Positions 29,701-38,481 of a stretch of 64,000 nucleotides of DNA are shown one piece after another; position 1 is the first letter of the stretch; every line of letters starts with the position of its first letter. The stretch is from NCBI GenBank assembly GCA_020061355.1, contig JAGUYK010000044.1, forward strand, positions 1 through 64,000, read 5' to 3'. The notes below the pieces were generated by a model. The model had not been told where the DNA came from. It was given only the letters and a program-made list of their open reading frames with translations, and made no database searches. The stretch comes from Ignavibacteriales bacterium (lineage in GTDB: Bacteria; Bacteroidota; Ignavibacteria; Ignavibacteriales; Melioribacteraceae). The position numbers and the translations under genes were made by a program.

Positions 29701-30317
29701 TTGGTCCGGTTAACCTGCTTGCATATTCTGAATACGAAGAAGAAAAAACACGATTAGATTTTTTACACAAACAGCGCGACGACCTTATTGATTCCGAACG
29801 CGATCTGATTAAAACTATAAATGAAATAAATGATACTGCTCAAAAACTGTTCCTGGATACATTCGAACAGATTCGGCAAAATTTCAGCAATATTTTTCAA
29901 ACCCTATTTAATCCGGGAGATGAAGCAGATTTAATATTGGAGGAAAACGTCGATCCTCTTGAAGCAAAAATTGAAATTGTTGCAAAACCAAAAGGTAAGC
30001 GCCCAACTTCAATAGAGCTGTTGTCGGGAGGAGAAAAAACACTAACTGCAACGGCGCTCCTCTTTGCTATTTATCTGGTAAAGCCCAGCCCATTCTGTAT
30101 TTTAGATGAAGTTGATGCCCCGCTTGACGATGCTAATATCGACCGCTTCACAAAATTACTTAAAGAGTTCAGTATTAAAACACAGTTTATCATTGTAACT
30201 CATAACAAAAGAACAATGGAATCAGCCGAAGCCATGTATGGTGTTACAATGCAAGAAGAAGGGATATCCAAACTTGTTGGTGTAAGGTTTGAAGAGATTC
30301 CCGAATCCCAAGAATAA
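26724..30317 (+). CDS. smc: Chromosome segregation ATPase SMC
   Basis: An 1197-residue structural-maintenance-of-chromosomes protein that loops and compacts the chromosome. Walker A GPNGCGKT is at 31-38. Two long coiled coils flank a hinge (about 520-680, around FALEAGLKSVLNNLLIE). The C-terminal head has the signature LSGGEKTLTA (about 1099) and Walker B CILDEVDAPLDD (about 1121). Its N-terminus FLSKLEIFGFKSFANRT matches the family, so the TTG at 26724 is the start, helped by GAGAGG 9 bases upstream. No scpA or scpB is in this window. Confidence 0.97.
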   Translation: MFLSKLEIFGFKSFANRTNIAFNRGITGIVGPNGCGKTNIVDAIRWVLGEQKTTTLRSDKMENVIFNGTRERKPMGMSEASLTLVNDRGVLPTEYSEVTITRRIFRSGESEYLLNKNICRLKDITNLFMDTGMGTNAYSVIELKMVETILSSKAEERRRLFEEAAGVNKYKLRRRLSLKKLDDVKTDLTRVNDIVSEVEKTVRSLERQAKRADQFNQIQSVLRDKEIDLAEREFTLFHLKMESLKNEISVLISTKESTDTDIRKIENELIIFRNQINTIETELQQKRNEISSNTDQLHQTQNSISVSEERLNSLQKNHTRLTKEIEELKQRLVETVNEIKHLEEESSNLNINENSKTEEIKSNEFLIIEKRSTLDQKRIELKNLIEERYNLLKDISEKENLMGAIQKELSSHTSNIEKLNLKIQTITIRIAKTVGFIEELFNEKTDAEKKLTETGLQITLREKEKSELESVLNSLKEKEIEEKALLTNLKEKIEFLQTLISNLEGISKGSKVLLENKDWSQTEKNIFAYVGNTQDKYKFALEAGLKSVLNNLLIETVDELQNAINYLKNNDLGKASFYLLKNHVDRKKTLLEKFTEYSTNRKLKKIEKESSFIGWTKDFVESEPKWKRYFDQVLIKIAITSGLKEAIELHNKYPEFGFVTLDGDIIQSSGIIEAGSMPKQDETIFGRKQLLENLKKDFPKHESGLEKIKSQITETELKLSRIDLKNLSDSERLISNDISNIEKQISQLEFEHKKANEEVETSQKEIQEFVDKSNLLHDQLNELSGLLDQLQSNKTSLDQKINDYENSLNDFENDYNLLIENQNSRKLELERTKGQIKNTNDSIQRSKNDSITTQNGIEKRETDLKSNKAETDSLINSIKGTRSDLEKINSIRVLLVKEENEIDEKLKSLKDEASKFEKQLNDLRNVRQEVSDNIHTLEIKENEINFRIENIQQHIKENYSLDIELKQFEDLDTFNFDEITKEVQSYKEKLKNLGPVNLLAYSEYEEEKTRLDFLHKQRDDLIDSERDLIKTINEINDTAQKLFLDTFEQIRQNFSNIFQTLFNPGDEADLILEENVDPLEAKIEIVAKPKGKRPTSIELLSGGEKTLTATALLFAIYLVKPSPFCILDEVDAPLDDANIDRFTKLLKEFSIKTQFIIVTHNKRTMESAEAMYGVTMQEEGISKLVGVRFEEIPESQE

Positions 30318-30343
30318 AACGAACAATAATTAAAAAAGAGAGA

Positions 30344-31069
30344 ATGCTGACGGAGCGAAACTTTAAAATATTTGTTGACTTCGATGGAACTATAACAACC
30401 CAGGATATTGGCGAAGCTATGTTTCTTAAGTTCGGCGATCCCATTCGCGCCAATGAAATAATTGAAGATTGGATTGAGCAGAAAATTAATGCACGAGAAA
30501 GCTGGCAACTGTTGTGCAATACTGTAAAAAATTTTGAAATAAAACAGTTCGAAAAATTTTTGGATGACATGAAAATAGATTCGACTTTTAAAATTTTCAA
30601 TGAATATTGCTTATCAAACAAATTTGAAATGAGAATTCTAAGCGACGGACTAGATTTATACATTGAAAGGATAATGAATCGGGAAGATCTTGACGATATA
30701 GAAGTTTTTTCGAACAAACTTTTATTTGGGAGTAATAACGAACTAATACCTGTTTTCCCCCATACAGATTCAGAGTGCAATAGATGTGCAAACTGCAAGC
30801 GCAATCATATCTTAAATTTTAGCTCCGAGGATGAATACAGTGTATATATCGGCGACGGGTGGTCTGATGTTTGTCCCGCACAATATTGTGATTTCATCTT
30901 CGCAAAAAATTCTTTACTAAAGTATTGCGAGTCGAACAGAATTACATATTTCCCATATAACAATTTTAATGATGTTATCATAAAGTTAGATCAATTAAAA
31001 CAGAAGAAGCGCTTGAAAAAACGGTATCTAGCTGAATTAAAAAGAAAAGAAGTTTATAAACAGGGTTGA
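30344..31069 (+). CDS. HAD-IB family phosphatase (MtnX/SerB-like)
   Basis: A 241-residue haloacid-dehalogenase phosphatase. The nucleophile motif is FVDFDGTITTQDIGEAM; motif II lies near RILSDGLD and motifs III/IV at YIGDGWSDVCPAQ. The pattern resembles MtnX-type and phosphoserine-phosphatase-like enzymes. The insert has two cysteine pairs (CNRCANCK), possibly a metal site. No methionine-salvage genes are nearby, so the substrate is open. Its stop overlaps the TTG just ahead of the next gene, and that gene's ATG lies 2 bases after the stop. Confidence 0.8.
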   Translation: MLTERNFKIFVDFDGTITTQDIGEAMFLKFGDPIRANEIIEDWIEQKINARESWQLLCNTVKNFEIKQFEKFLDDMKIDSTFKIFNEYCLSNKFEMRILSDGLDLYIERIMNREDLDDIEVFSNKLLFGSNNELIPVFPHTDSECNRCANCKRNHILNFSSEDEYSVYIGDGWSDVCPAQYCDFIFAKNSLLKYCESNRITYFPYNNFNDVIIKLDQLKQKKRLKKRYLAELKRKEVYKQG

Positions 31070-31071
31070 TA

Positions 31072-31659
31072 ATGAAAAAGTTATCCAAGAAAATATTTCA
31101 ATACCGCAGTTATACACCTCTTCCTTTTTTAATTCTGATGTTCATTTTTCAGGAAGCAACTTTGACAAGTTTAATAACTGGCTTCTGCATCGTGTTAATA
31201 GGCGAGTTTATACGGCTCTGGGGAGTATCTTATGCCGGTAGTGAAACCCGAACTACAGGTGGCGGCGTTGGCGGTACATACTTGGTCGTATCAGGACCAT
31301 TTGCACACGTCCGAAACCCACTTTACTTCGGCAACATAATAATTTACATCGGAATTGGAGTCATGTCTATGGCTCTTTATCCTTACCTGCTGATAATTGC
31401 CGCAATGTTTTTTTATTTCCAATACTTCACAATCATTAGAGAGGAAGAATCATTTTTAAGAAATAAGTTTAGTGAACAATTTACTGATTATTTCAATAAG
31501 GTCCCGAGGTGGATGCCCACGTTTTCAAAATATGAGAATCCCGGAGTGGAACAGCCGCCATTTAAATTAAATATGGGTTTACGTTCAGAGAAGAGGACCT
31601 TGCAGGCAATTCTGCTTACAACCATTACATTAATTATACTTTATTGGACTACAACTTGA
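31072..31659 (+). CDS. Isoprenylcysteine carboxyl methyltransferase-like membrane protein
   Basis: A 195-residue integral membrane protein of the ICMT/phospholipid methyltransferase type. About four or five helices are present. The SAM-binding C-terminal part is recognisable: GPFAHVRNPLYFGNIIIYIG and the helix REEESFLRNKFSEQFTDYFNKVPRWMP. Bacterial members often have unknown substrates, possibly lipids. The ATG at 31072 is preferred over a TTG at 31066 that would overlap the upstream stop. It lies directly before lpxB, with its stop overlapping the probable lpxB start, which suggests a link to envelope lipid metabolism. Confidence 0.82.
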   Translation: MKKLSKKIFQYRSYTPLPFLILMFIFQEATLTSLITGFCIVLIGEFIRLWGVSYAGSETRTTGGGVGGTYLVVSGPFAHVRNPLYFGNIIIYIGIGVMSMALYPYLLIIAAMFFYFQYFTIIREEESFLRNKFSEQFTDYFNKVPRWMPTFSKYENPGVEQPPFKLNMGLRSEKRTLQAILLTTITLIILYWTTT

Positions 31660-32792
31660 ACAAGAAACTTATGATTATCGCTGGTGAAGCTTCGGGTGAT
31701 TTGCATGGCGCATTGTTGATTAGTGAATTAAAAAAAAATGATCAGTCAATTAAAATTTTTGGTATCGGCGGAGACAGAATGATAGCCGCTGGAATGAATC
31801 CTCAATATCATATTAAGAGAATGGCGTTCCTGGGTTTTGTTGAGGTATTAAGACACTTACCTTTCATTAAAAAAGTACAAAAAGACATTATTGCAAAAGT
31901 AAAATCGGAAAATATCGGGACAATAGTTCTAATTGACTACCCCGGCTTCAATCTTGATATAGCTAAGAAATTGAAAAAGATGAATAAGAAAATAATTTAC
32001 TATATCTCTCCTCAAGTATGGGCTTGGGGTAAAGGAAGAATTAAAAAAATTAAAGAACTTGTAGATAAGATGATTGTTGTTTTTCCGTTCGAGGAAAAAT
32101 TATATAAAGAAAATGATATCGATGCAGAATATGTCGGTCATCCTTTATTAGAACATATAGCCGCCTATAATTTTTTAAGTCGCGATGAATTATTCGAAAA
32201 ATTAAATCTCGATAAAGCAAAGAATATTTTACTTGTAATGCCCGGCAGCCGTAAACATGAAATACGAAAACTATTTCCTGCTTCAATTGATGCAGCAGTT
32301 AAATTAGCCCGCGAGTTTAATCTTCATGTTGTCGTTGCATGTGCAGAAAATATTGACGAGAAAATCTTTTCGGGTATGACTGAAGAAACAAATTTTAAAC
32401 TGATTAAAGGACTTACATATGACCTGTTGAAATATTCTTGCTTCGGAATAATAAAATCCGGAACTTCTACATTGGAAGCCGGGATTTTTCAACTCCCTTT
32501 TATTGTCATTTATTCCACAAATGCCCTTACTTACTACCTGGGCAGAATGCTTATAAGAATAAAAAACATTGCAATGGCCAACATTATACTTGGCGAGAAT
32601 ATAGTTAACGAGTTAATACAGAAGGAAGTTAATTCGGCAAATATTTATACGATTTGTAAAAGTCTGTTGTCGGATAAAGCGAAGTACGAAAAAATTAGAT
32701 TGAAACTTGGAGAGGTTAAGAATAAACTCGGCAGCACAGGAGCATCAAAGCGAGCTGCAGAAATTATTTTTACACAACTAAATGAAGCTTAA
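31656..32792 (+). CDS. lpxB: Lipid-A-disaccharide synthase
   Basis: Condenses UDP-2,3-diacylglucosamine with lipid X to form the lipid A disaccharide at the inner face of the inner membrane. Family motifs: IIAGEASGDLHGALL at the N-terminus, IDYPGFNLDIAKKLK, YYISPQVWAWGKGRIKKIK, FPFEE, YVGHPLLE, the glycosyltransferase motif LVMPGSRKHEI, and SGTSTLEAG. The length (about 378 residues) is normal. The start is uncertain: a TTG at 31656 overlapping the upstream TGA (TTGA) gives the expected short lead; ATG at 31671 is an alternative. It is translationally coupled to the DUF374 gene at its end. Confidence 0.95.
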   Translation: MNKKLMIIAGEASGDLHGALLISELKKNDQSIKIFGIGGDRMIAAGMNPQYHIKRMAFLGFVEVLRHLPFIKKVQKDIIAKVKSENIGTIVLIDYPGFNLDIAKKLKKMNKKIIYYISPQVWAWGKGRIKKIKELVDKMIVVFPFEEKLYKENDIDAEYVGHPLLEHIAAYNFLSRDELFEKLNLDKAKNILLVMPGSRKHEIRKLFPASIDAAVKLAREFNLHVVVACAENIDEKIFSGMTEETNFKLIKGLTYDLLKYSCFGIIKSGTSTLEAGIFQLPFIVIYSTNALTYYLGRMLIRIKNIAMANIILGENIVNELIQKEVNSANIYTICKSLLSDKAKYEKIRLKLGEVKNKLGSTGASKRAAEIIFTQLNEA

Positions 32793-33441
32793 TAATTCTA
32801 CTAGAAATTTATTAAGATTTGCGGGTATCAAGACAGCAAGCTTTTTGGTGAATGCAATCTTACGCACAGTTAAGATAAATACCATAAATCAGGAAGCTCT
32901 GCTAAAACTTAGTCGGGAAGGTAAGAATTTTGTTCTGAGTTTCTGGCACGGTACGATGGTTATCGGCTGGTATATACACAAGAACCTAAATTGTTCTGCT
33001 CTTGTAAGTAAAAGTAAAGATGGGGATGTTCTAACACATGTTCTTGAAAAATGGGGCTACAAAGTTGTACGCGGCTCCAGTCATGTTGGCGGGAATGAAG
33101 CCCTAATTATGCTATTGGATTTAATCGAACAAAATTATTCTGTAGCAGTAACTCCTGATGGACCAACGGGTCCCATTCATAAAATGAAAGCCGGGGCTAT
33201 TATTGTTGCTAAAAGAGAGAATGTTCCTTTGATACTTGTCGGTATTGGATGTAATAGAAAAATTGTTTTTAAGAGCTGGGATAAATTTGAGATGCCTTTA
33301 CCATTTAGCAAAGGCTCAGTGGTATATTCGGATCCTATTTATATCGAACAGAACTTAAATTATGATGAGACAAATAAAAAAATTTTAGAATGCGAAGAAT
33401 TACTTAACAGAATTCAAAAGGATGCAGTAGAAAATTGTTAG
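32782..33441 (+). CDS. DUF374 lysophospholipid acyltransferase family protein
   Basis: A 219-residue member of the DUF374 branch of the acyltransferase superfamily related to lipid A late acyltransferases. The acyltransferase HxxxxD-like pattern is not classical, but the family blocks are clear: NFVLSFWHGTMVIGWY, ALVSKSKDGDVLTHVLEKWGYKVVRGSS and VAVTPDGPTGP. Its position between lpxB and lpxK, overlapping both, strongly suggests that it acylates lipid A or Kdo-lipid A. The precise acceptor is unknown. Confidence 0.87.
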   Translation: MKLNNSTRNLLRFAGIKTASFLVNAILRTVKINTINQEALLKLSREGKNFVLSFWHGTMVIGWYIHKNLNCSALVSKSKDGDVLTHVLEKWGYKVVRGSSHVGGNEALIMLLDLIEQNYSVAVTPDGPTGPIHKMKAGAIIVAKRENVPLILVGIGCNRKIVFKSWDKFEMPLPFSKGSVVYSDPIYIEQNLNYDETNKKILECEELLNRIQKDAVENC

Positions 33442-34502
33442 ATCTATTAAGACTAATACTATCACCGTTAACCGTGGTTTATGCGTTTATAATACGTGCA
33501 CGCAATTATTTATTCGATTCCGGTATTTTTAGAATATCTAAAGTGAATGCATTTGTAATCTCAGTTGGAAATTTAACTGTCGGAGGATCCGGAAAAACAC
33601 CAGCCGTAATAATGATTGCAGAACTATTGAAGAGAAATAATAAGAAAAGCGGGATTTTAAGTCGTGGATATGGTCGAAACTCTTTTGGGTATCTGTTCGT
33701 TTCGGACGGTAACAGAATAATAACAACTGTTGACGAATGTGGCGATGAAATGTATTTGGTTTCCAGTGAAGCAAGAGTTCCAACAGCAGTTTCAGAAAGA
33801 AGGGTCGTTGGTGCAAAAAGATTAATTAACGATTCCGGCGTTGACGCAATTATACTCGATGATGCATTTCAGCACAGATGGATTTTTAGAAACCTTGATA
33901 TTGTAATGATTGATCAAAGATTTTTACTGAAATCAGGAAGAATTGAACAGCGAATGCTTCCATTAGGTTTGATGAGAGAACCATTTGAATCTCTTAAGCG
34001 AGCCGATATTGTTATTATCAATAGGAAGTTTTCTGAAAAGGAAGAGATTCCAGTAAAACTGATCGATTATTTTCAAAGCAAAATTATCTTTTACGGGTAT
34101 TATGAAGTAATGGGAATTTTTGACGTTAAGACCCACCACGAATTTTCATTAGATGAGTTTCGGGGACAGAAAAGTTTAGTTGTTTGCGGAATAGCAAGAC
34201 CGCATTCATTCTTAAGCGTCCTGGAGAATAACAAGATTGATATTAAGAATAAAATGCTTTTCCCTGACCATAAAAATTATACATTGAAAGAGATTCAGGA
34301 AATAAGAAAAAAATTCTATGACACAAATGCAAATTCAGTTTTAACTACACAGAAAGATGCAGTCAAACTTTTTAAATTCTCCAAAGATTTGGACGATATT
34401 GACATCTACTACTTGAAAATCAGACTGGTGCTCGAAAACCAGGAAAAATTTGAAGAACAATTAATTAATAAATTAAATACTAATAACAAGAAGAACACAT
34501 AA
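33435..34502 (+). CDS. lpxK: Tetraacyldisaccharide 4'-kinase
   Basis: Phosphorylates the 4' position of the lipid A disaccharide using ATP. The 355-residue protein has an N-terminal hydrophobic anchor (about 3-21), the P-loop GNLTVGGSGKT (45-55), ILSRGYGR, the DDAFQHRWIFRNLDIVMID block and a C-terminal FPDHKNYT motif. The TTG at 33435 is the only sensible start and overlaps the upstream stop by 7 bases. It completes the lpxB-DUF374-lpxK lipid A operon. Confidence 0.95.
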   Translation: MLDLLRLILSPLTVVYAFIIRARNYLFDSGIFRISKVNAFVISVGNLTVGGSGKTPAVIMIAELLKRNNKKSGILSRGYGRNSFGYLFVSDGNRIITTVDECGDEMYLVSSEARVPTAVSERRVVGAKRLINDSGVDAIILDDAFQHRWIFRNLDIVMIDQRFLLKSGRIEQRMLPLGLMREPFESLKRADIVIINRKFSEKEEIPVKLIDYFQSKIIFYGYYEVMGIFDVKTHHEFSLDEFRGQKSLVVCGIARPHSFLSVLENNKIDIKNKMLFPDHKNYTLKEIQEIRKKFYDTNANSVLTTQKDAVKLFKFSKDLDDIDIYYLKIRLVLENQEKFEEQLINKLNTNNKKNT

Positions 34503-34520
34503 TTAATCGGAGGTAATGCA

Positions 34521-37331
34521 ATGGCAAAAGGTAAAATAGCCAAGTATGTTTATTTCTTCGGTGGTAAGAAAGCCGAAGGCAAATCTGATATGAAGGAACT
34601 TCTCGGAGGTAAGGGTGCAAACCTTGCCGAAATGGTTAATATCGGTCTCCCCGTTCCGGCTGGATTTACAATTACAACTGAAGTTTGTACTGCTTATTAC
34701 AAAAACAACAAAAAGTATCCTAAAGAACTCGAGAAGCAAGTTAAAGATGCACTTGCAAAGGTTGAAAAAGAGATGGGAGCTAAATTTGGAGATAAAGTTA
34801 ATCCTCTTCTTCTTTCAATACGTTCAGGTGCCCGTGCATCAATGCCCGGTATGATGGAAACAATTCTCAATGCAGGATTAAATAACGAAACTCGTGAAGC
34901 TTTAATTGCAAAAACTGGTAATCCGCGTTTTGTATATGATTCTCATCGCCGTTTAATTCAAATGTATTCGGATGTAGTTATGGAAAAAGCAGCTGGTATT
35001 GAACCGGCTGAAGGTAAAGGTGTTCGCGTTCAACTTGAAAAAGAACTCCATAAAATGAAAGAATCTCGTGGTGTTCATAATGATACCGACTTGACCTCTG
35101 ATGACTTAAAAGAATTAATCGAAATCTATAAAGCAAAAGTTAAAGAAGTATTGGGTAAGCCATTTCCTGAAGATCCGATGGAACAATTGTGGGGTGCAAT
35201 TTCAGCAGTCTTCCAGAGCTGGATGGGTAAACGCGCTATTTCTTACAGAAGAATTGAAAGTATTCCTGATGAATGGGGAACTGCAGTAAATGTACAATCT
35301 ATGGTATTCGGTAATATGGGCGAATCTTCTGCTACGGGTGTTGCATTCACACGCAATCCTGCTACCGGTGAAAATTATTTCTATGGTGAATGGTTAACCA
35401 ACGCTCAAGGTGAAGATGTTGTTGCAGGAATCAGAACTCCTAACCCGATAAATGAAGTTGGTAAAACCGAACATACAGCTCACCTACAATCTCTTGAAAC
35501 AGGTATGCCGGTTACATATAAAGATTTACATAAGATTCAGCGATTACTGGAAAAACATTACCGCGATATGCTTGACATTGAATTTACCATTCAGGAAGGA
35601 AAACTTTATATGCTCCAATGCCGTGTCGGAAAAAGAAATGGTCCGGCTGCCGTTAAGATGGCTCTTGAAATGTACAAAGAGAAGCTTATCACAAAAGAAG
35701 AAGCTGTTATGCGGGTTAATCCTTCACAGCTTGATGAGCTTTTACATCCTATTATTGATCCTTCTGTAGAATTAACAACTAAATTATTTACAAAAGGTTT
35801 GCCGGCAGGTCCCGGCGGTGCATCCGGTCAGGTAGTCTTCTCTGCAGTTGATGCAGTGGAGTGGGCAAAACAAGGAAAGAGAGTAATTCTTGTTCGTGAA
35901 GAAACCAACCCTGAGGATATTGAAGGTATGCGAGCTGCACAGGCAATTTTAACCGCACGCGGCGGAATGACCTCGCATGCAGCACTTGTAGCACGCGGAT
36001 GGGGTAAATGTTGTATAGTTGGAGCCGGCGCAATAAAAATAAATTATGAAGAAAAATATTTTACTGCCGGTGGAGATGCTGTACATGAAGGTGAATGGCT
36101 CACTCTTAATGGTTCAAAAGGTGTTGTTTACCTGGGAGAACTTCCAATGATAAAAGCTGCTGAAGAAAATCCTGATTTTCAAATTTTTATGAAATTATGT
36201 GACCTGATTAGAAAATTAAAAGTCAGAACTAATGCAGATACACCTGAAGATGCTGCCAAAGCACGTGCATTTGGTGCAGAAGGAATCGGATTATTTAGAA
36301 CTGAACACATGTTCTATGGAAAAAATTCTGAAGAGCCGCTTTTTAAATTACGCAAAATGATTCATTCAAAATCTGAAGCTGAGAGAAGAAGTGCATTGGA
36401 CGAACTTTTCCCATATGTAATGAGAGATGTGAAGGGTACTCTTGAAGCTATGGACGGATATCCGGTGACTTTTAGAACCCTCGATCCGCCTCTTCATGAA
36501 TTTGTTCCTACAAGAATTGATGAAAGAGAAAAACTTGCAGCAAGTTTAGGAATTTCTCTTGATGAGTTGAATGAACGTGCCGAATCTTTGCATGAGAATA
36601 ATCCAATGATGGGACATCGTGGTGTCCGCCTTGGAATTACTTATCCTGAAATTACCGAAATGCAGGTCCGTGCGATTTTTCAAGCTACTGCAGAATTGTT
36701 AAAAGAAGGAAAGAAACCGTTCCCGGAAATAATGATTCCGGTTACTTGTCATGTAAACGAAATAAAGCACCAGTTTATTATAGTTAATAAAATTCATGAT
36801 GAAGTCTGTGCAAAGTTCGGTTTAAAGAAAATTCCACACTTAACCGGAACAATGATTGAAATTCCAAGAGCATGTTTAACTGCAGATAAAATTGCAGAAG
36901 TTGCTCAATTTTTCTCGTTTGGTACAAATGATCTTACACAGATGGGTTTTGGATTCTCGCGTGATGATATCGGCGGATTCTTGCCGGAGTATCTCGATAA
37001 AAAGATTCTTCCCGGTGATCCATTTGAATCAATTGATTTGGATGCAATAGGAAAGCTTATGCAGATTGCCGTTGAAGGCGGAAGAGCAACAAGGCCTGAT
37101 CTTAAAATTGGTATCTGCGGTGAACATGGGGGCGAACCAAAATCGGTTGAATTTTGCCATAAGATTGGATTAAATTATGTTAGTTGTTCACCATTCAGAG
37201 TACCGATTGCGCGTTTAGCTGCTGCTCAAGCTGTCGTTAGAGAAATGAAATCAGCTAAACAACCGGATAAGAAAACAGTAACAAAAAAAGTAACAACTAA
37301 GAAAAAAAGTAAAAAAGTAACCAAGAAATAA
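34521..37331 (+). CDS. ppdK: Pyruvate, phosphate dikinase
   Basis: Interconverts pyruvate, ATP and phosphate with phosphoenolpyruvate, AMP and diphosphate. The 936-residue protein has an ATP-grasp N-domain (GGKGANLAEM near the start, LSIRSGARASMPGMM), a central phosphohistidine domain with GGMTSHAALVARGWGKCC (catalytic His486) and a PEP/pyruvate barrel ending in CGEHGGEPKSVEFCHKIGLNYVSCSPFRVPIARLAAAQA. The last 25 or so residues, after the normal end of the family, are a Lys/Thr-rich tail (repeats of the type KKVTKK). The ATG is preceded by TCGGAGGTAATGCA. Confidence 0.97.
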   Translation: MAKGKIAKYVYFFGGKKAEGKSDMKELLGGKGANLAEMVNIGLPVPAGFTITTEVCTAYYKNNKKYPKELEKQVKDALAKVEKEMGAKFGDKVNPLLLSIRSGARASMPGMMETILNAGLNNETREALIAKTGNPRFVYDSHRRLIQMYSDVVMEKAAGIEPAEGKGVRVQLEKELHKMKESRGVHNDTDLTSDDLKELIEIYKAKVKEVLGKPFPEDPMEQLWGAISAVFQSWMGKRAISYRRIESIPDEWGTAVNVQSMVFGNMGESSATGVAFTRNPATGENYFYGEWLTNAQGEDVVAGIRTPNPINEVGKTEHTAHLQSLETGMPVTYKDLHKIQRLLEKHYRDMLDIEFTIQEGKLYMLQCRVGKRNGPAAVKMALEMYKEKLITKEEAVMRVNPSQLDELLHPIIDPSVELTTKLFTKGLPAGPGGASGQVVFSAVDAVEWAKQGKRVILVREETNPEDIEGMRAAQAILTARGGMTSHAALVARGWGKCCIVGAGAIKINYEEKYFTAGGDAVHEGEWLTLNGSKGVVYLGELPMIKAAEENPDFQIFMKLCDLIRKLKVRTNADTPEDAAKARAFGAEGIGLFRTEHMFYGKNSEEPLFKLRKMIHSKSEAERRSALDELFPYVMRDVKGTLEAMDGYPVTFRTLDPPLHEFVPTRIDEREKLAASLGISLDELNERAESLHENNPMMGHRGVRLGITYPEITEMQVRAIFQATAELLKEGKKPFPEIMIPVTCHVNEIKHQFIIVNKIHDEVCAKFGLKKIPHLTGTMIEIPRACLTADKIAEVAQFFSFGTNDLTQMGFGFSRDDIGGFLPEYLDKKILPGDPFESIDLDAIGKLMQIAVEGGRATRPDLKIGICGEHGGEPKSVEFCHKIGLNYVSCSPFRVPIARLAAAQAVVREMKSAKQPDKKTVTKKVTTKKKSKKVTKK

Positions 37332-37346
37332 CTAAGCGTTATCTGA

Positions 37347-37437
37347 GTCCTCCCGAATTAATTCGGGGGGGCGAAGAATCTCTAACTAACTGATTTCGGG
37401 ATTCTTCGTCAACTGGTTCCTCAGAATTCAAGAAGGA
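37347..37437. repeat. Two-hairpin intergenic palindromic element (possible dispersed repeat)
   Basis: The first hairpin is built on CCCGAATTAATTCGGG (37352-37367) with extra G-C/G-U pairs outside it. The second pairs CGAAGAATC (37372-37380) with GATTCTTCG (37400-37408). Neither is followed by a T run, so they are not ordinary terminators. The wording GATTCTTCG...TCAGAATT resembles dispersed intergenic repeats I know from other bacterial genomes. Copy number cannot be judged from this window. The element also separates ppdK from queA and may act as a processing or pause site. Confidence 0.45.
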
Positions 37438-37443
37438 GTATTA

Positions 37444-38481
37444 ATGAAGTTATCAGATTTTAAATATAATCTGCCAAAAACAGCAATTGCAAAAAACCCC
37501 GCCTCTACGCGCGATAAATCTAAAATGATGGTCCTTAACAGAGCTACAGGCGAGATAGATTACAAAACTTTTTCCAACGTGATTGATTATATAGACAAAG
37601 GAGATGTTGTTGTTGTTAATAAGACAAAAGTAATGCAAGCACGTTTGTTCGGGAAAAAAGAGAGAACAAATGCTAAAATAGAAGTTTTTGTACTTCGTGA
37701 ATTGAATAAAGAAGAAAACATTTGGGATGTTATTGTAGACCCGGCAAGAAAAGTAAGAATTGGTAACAGAATTTATTTCAACGACAATTTATGGTGTGAA
37801 GTAATTGATAATACCACTTCACGCGGAAGAACTGTCCGATTCAATGAAGATGCTGGTGATATTTTCACTGCAATAGAAAAAATAGGGCACACTCCCCTTC
37901 CACCATACATTAAGAGGGATACAACACCAAAGGATAAAGATGATTATCAAACAGTCTTTGCCGAAATTGACGGATCGGTTGCAGCACCAACAGCTGGTTT
38001 ACATTTTACTAATTCACTTGTAAAAAAGATTGAGAAGAAAGGAGCTAAGTTCGTACCAGTAATTTTACATATCGGTCTTGGAACTTTTCGCCCGGTGGAA
38101 GTTGAGGATTTAACAAAGCATAAAATGGACTCTGAGTTTTTTGAAATTCCAGAAGAAACTTCAAAAGTGATCAATAAAGCACTCAGCGAAAAGAAAAATA
38201 TCTTCGTTGTTGGTACAAGTACTTGCCGTGCTCTGGAAAGTAGTGTAACTGCAGAAGGCTTTTCCAAACCTAATTATGGTTGGACAGATAAATTCATTTT
38301 CCCTCAATACGATTTTAAGATCACTAAAAAATTAATAACGAATTTCCATCAACCGGAATCAACACTACTTATGTTAGCGGCAGCATTTGCAGATTATGAT
38401 TTTATTATGAAAGCATACAAGAAAGCACTTAAGGATGGATATCGCTTTTTAAGTTATGGCGATGCAATGTTAATTATTTAA
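37444..38481 (+). CDS. queA: tRNA preQ1(34) S-adenosylmethionine ribosyltransferase-isomerase
   Basis: Transfers and isomerises the ribosyl group of SAM onto preQ1 in tRNA to give epoxyqueuosine. The 345-residue protein has the family blocks: LSDFKYNLPKTAIAKNPA at the N-terminus, GHTPLPPYIKR, DYQTVFAEIDGSVAAPTAGLHFT, HIGLGTFRPVE and TNFHQPESTLLMLAAAFA. The start follows AAGAAGGAG. Its TAA stop shares a base with the ispD start. Confidence 0.96.
   Translation: MKLSDFKYNLPKTAIAKNPASTRDKSKMMVLNRATGEIDYKTFSNVIDYIDKGDVVVVNKTKVMQARLFGKKERTNAKIEVFVLRELNKEENIWDVIVDPARKVRIGNRIYFNDNLWCEVIDNTTSRGRTVRFNEDAGDIFTAIEKIGHTPLPPYIKRDTTPKDKDDYQTVFAEIDGSVAAPTAGLHFTNSLVKKIEKKGAKFVPVILHIGLGTFRPVEVEDLTKHKMDSEFFEIPEETSKVINKALSEKKNIFVVGTSTCRALESSVTAEGFSKPNYGWTDKFIFPQYDFKITKKLITNFHQPESTLLMLAAAFADYDFIMKAYKKALKDGYRFLSYGDAMLII

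Noticed and set aside
30244-30804. Open frame of 186 codons antisense to the end of smc and the HAD gene
   Set aside because: It spans two real genes in the reverse direction with no ribosome site; a shadow frame.
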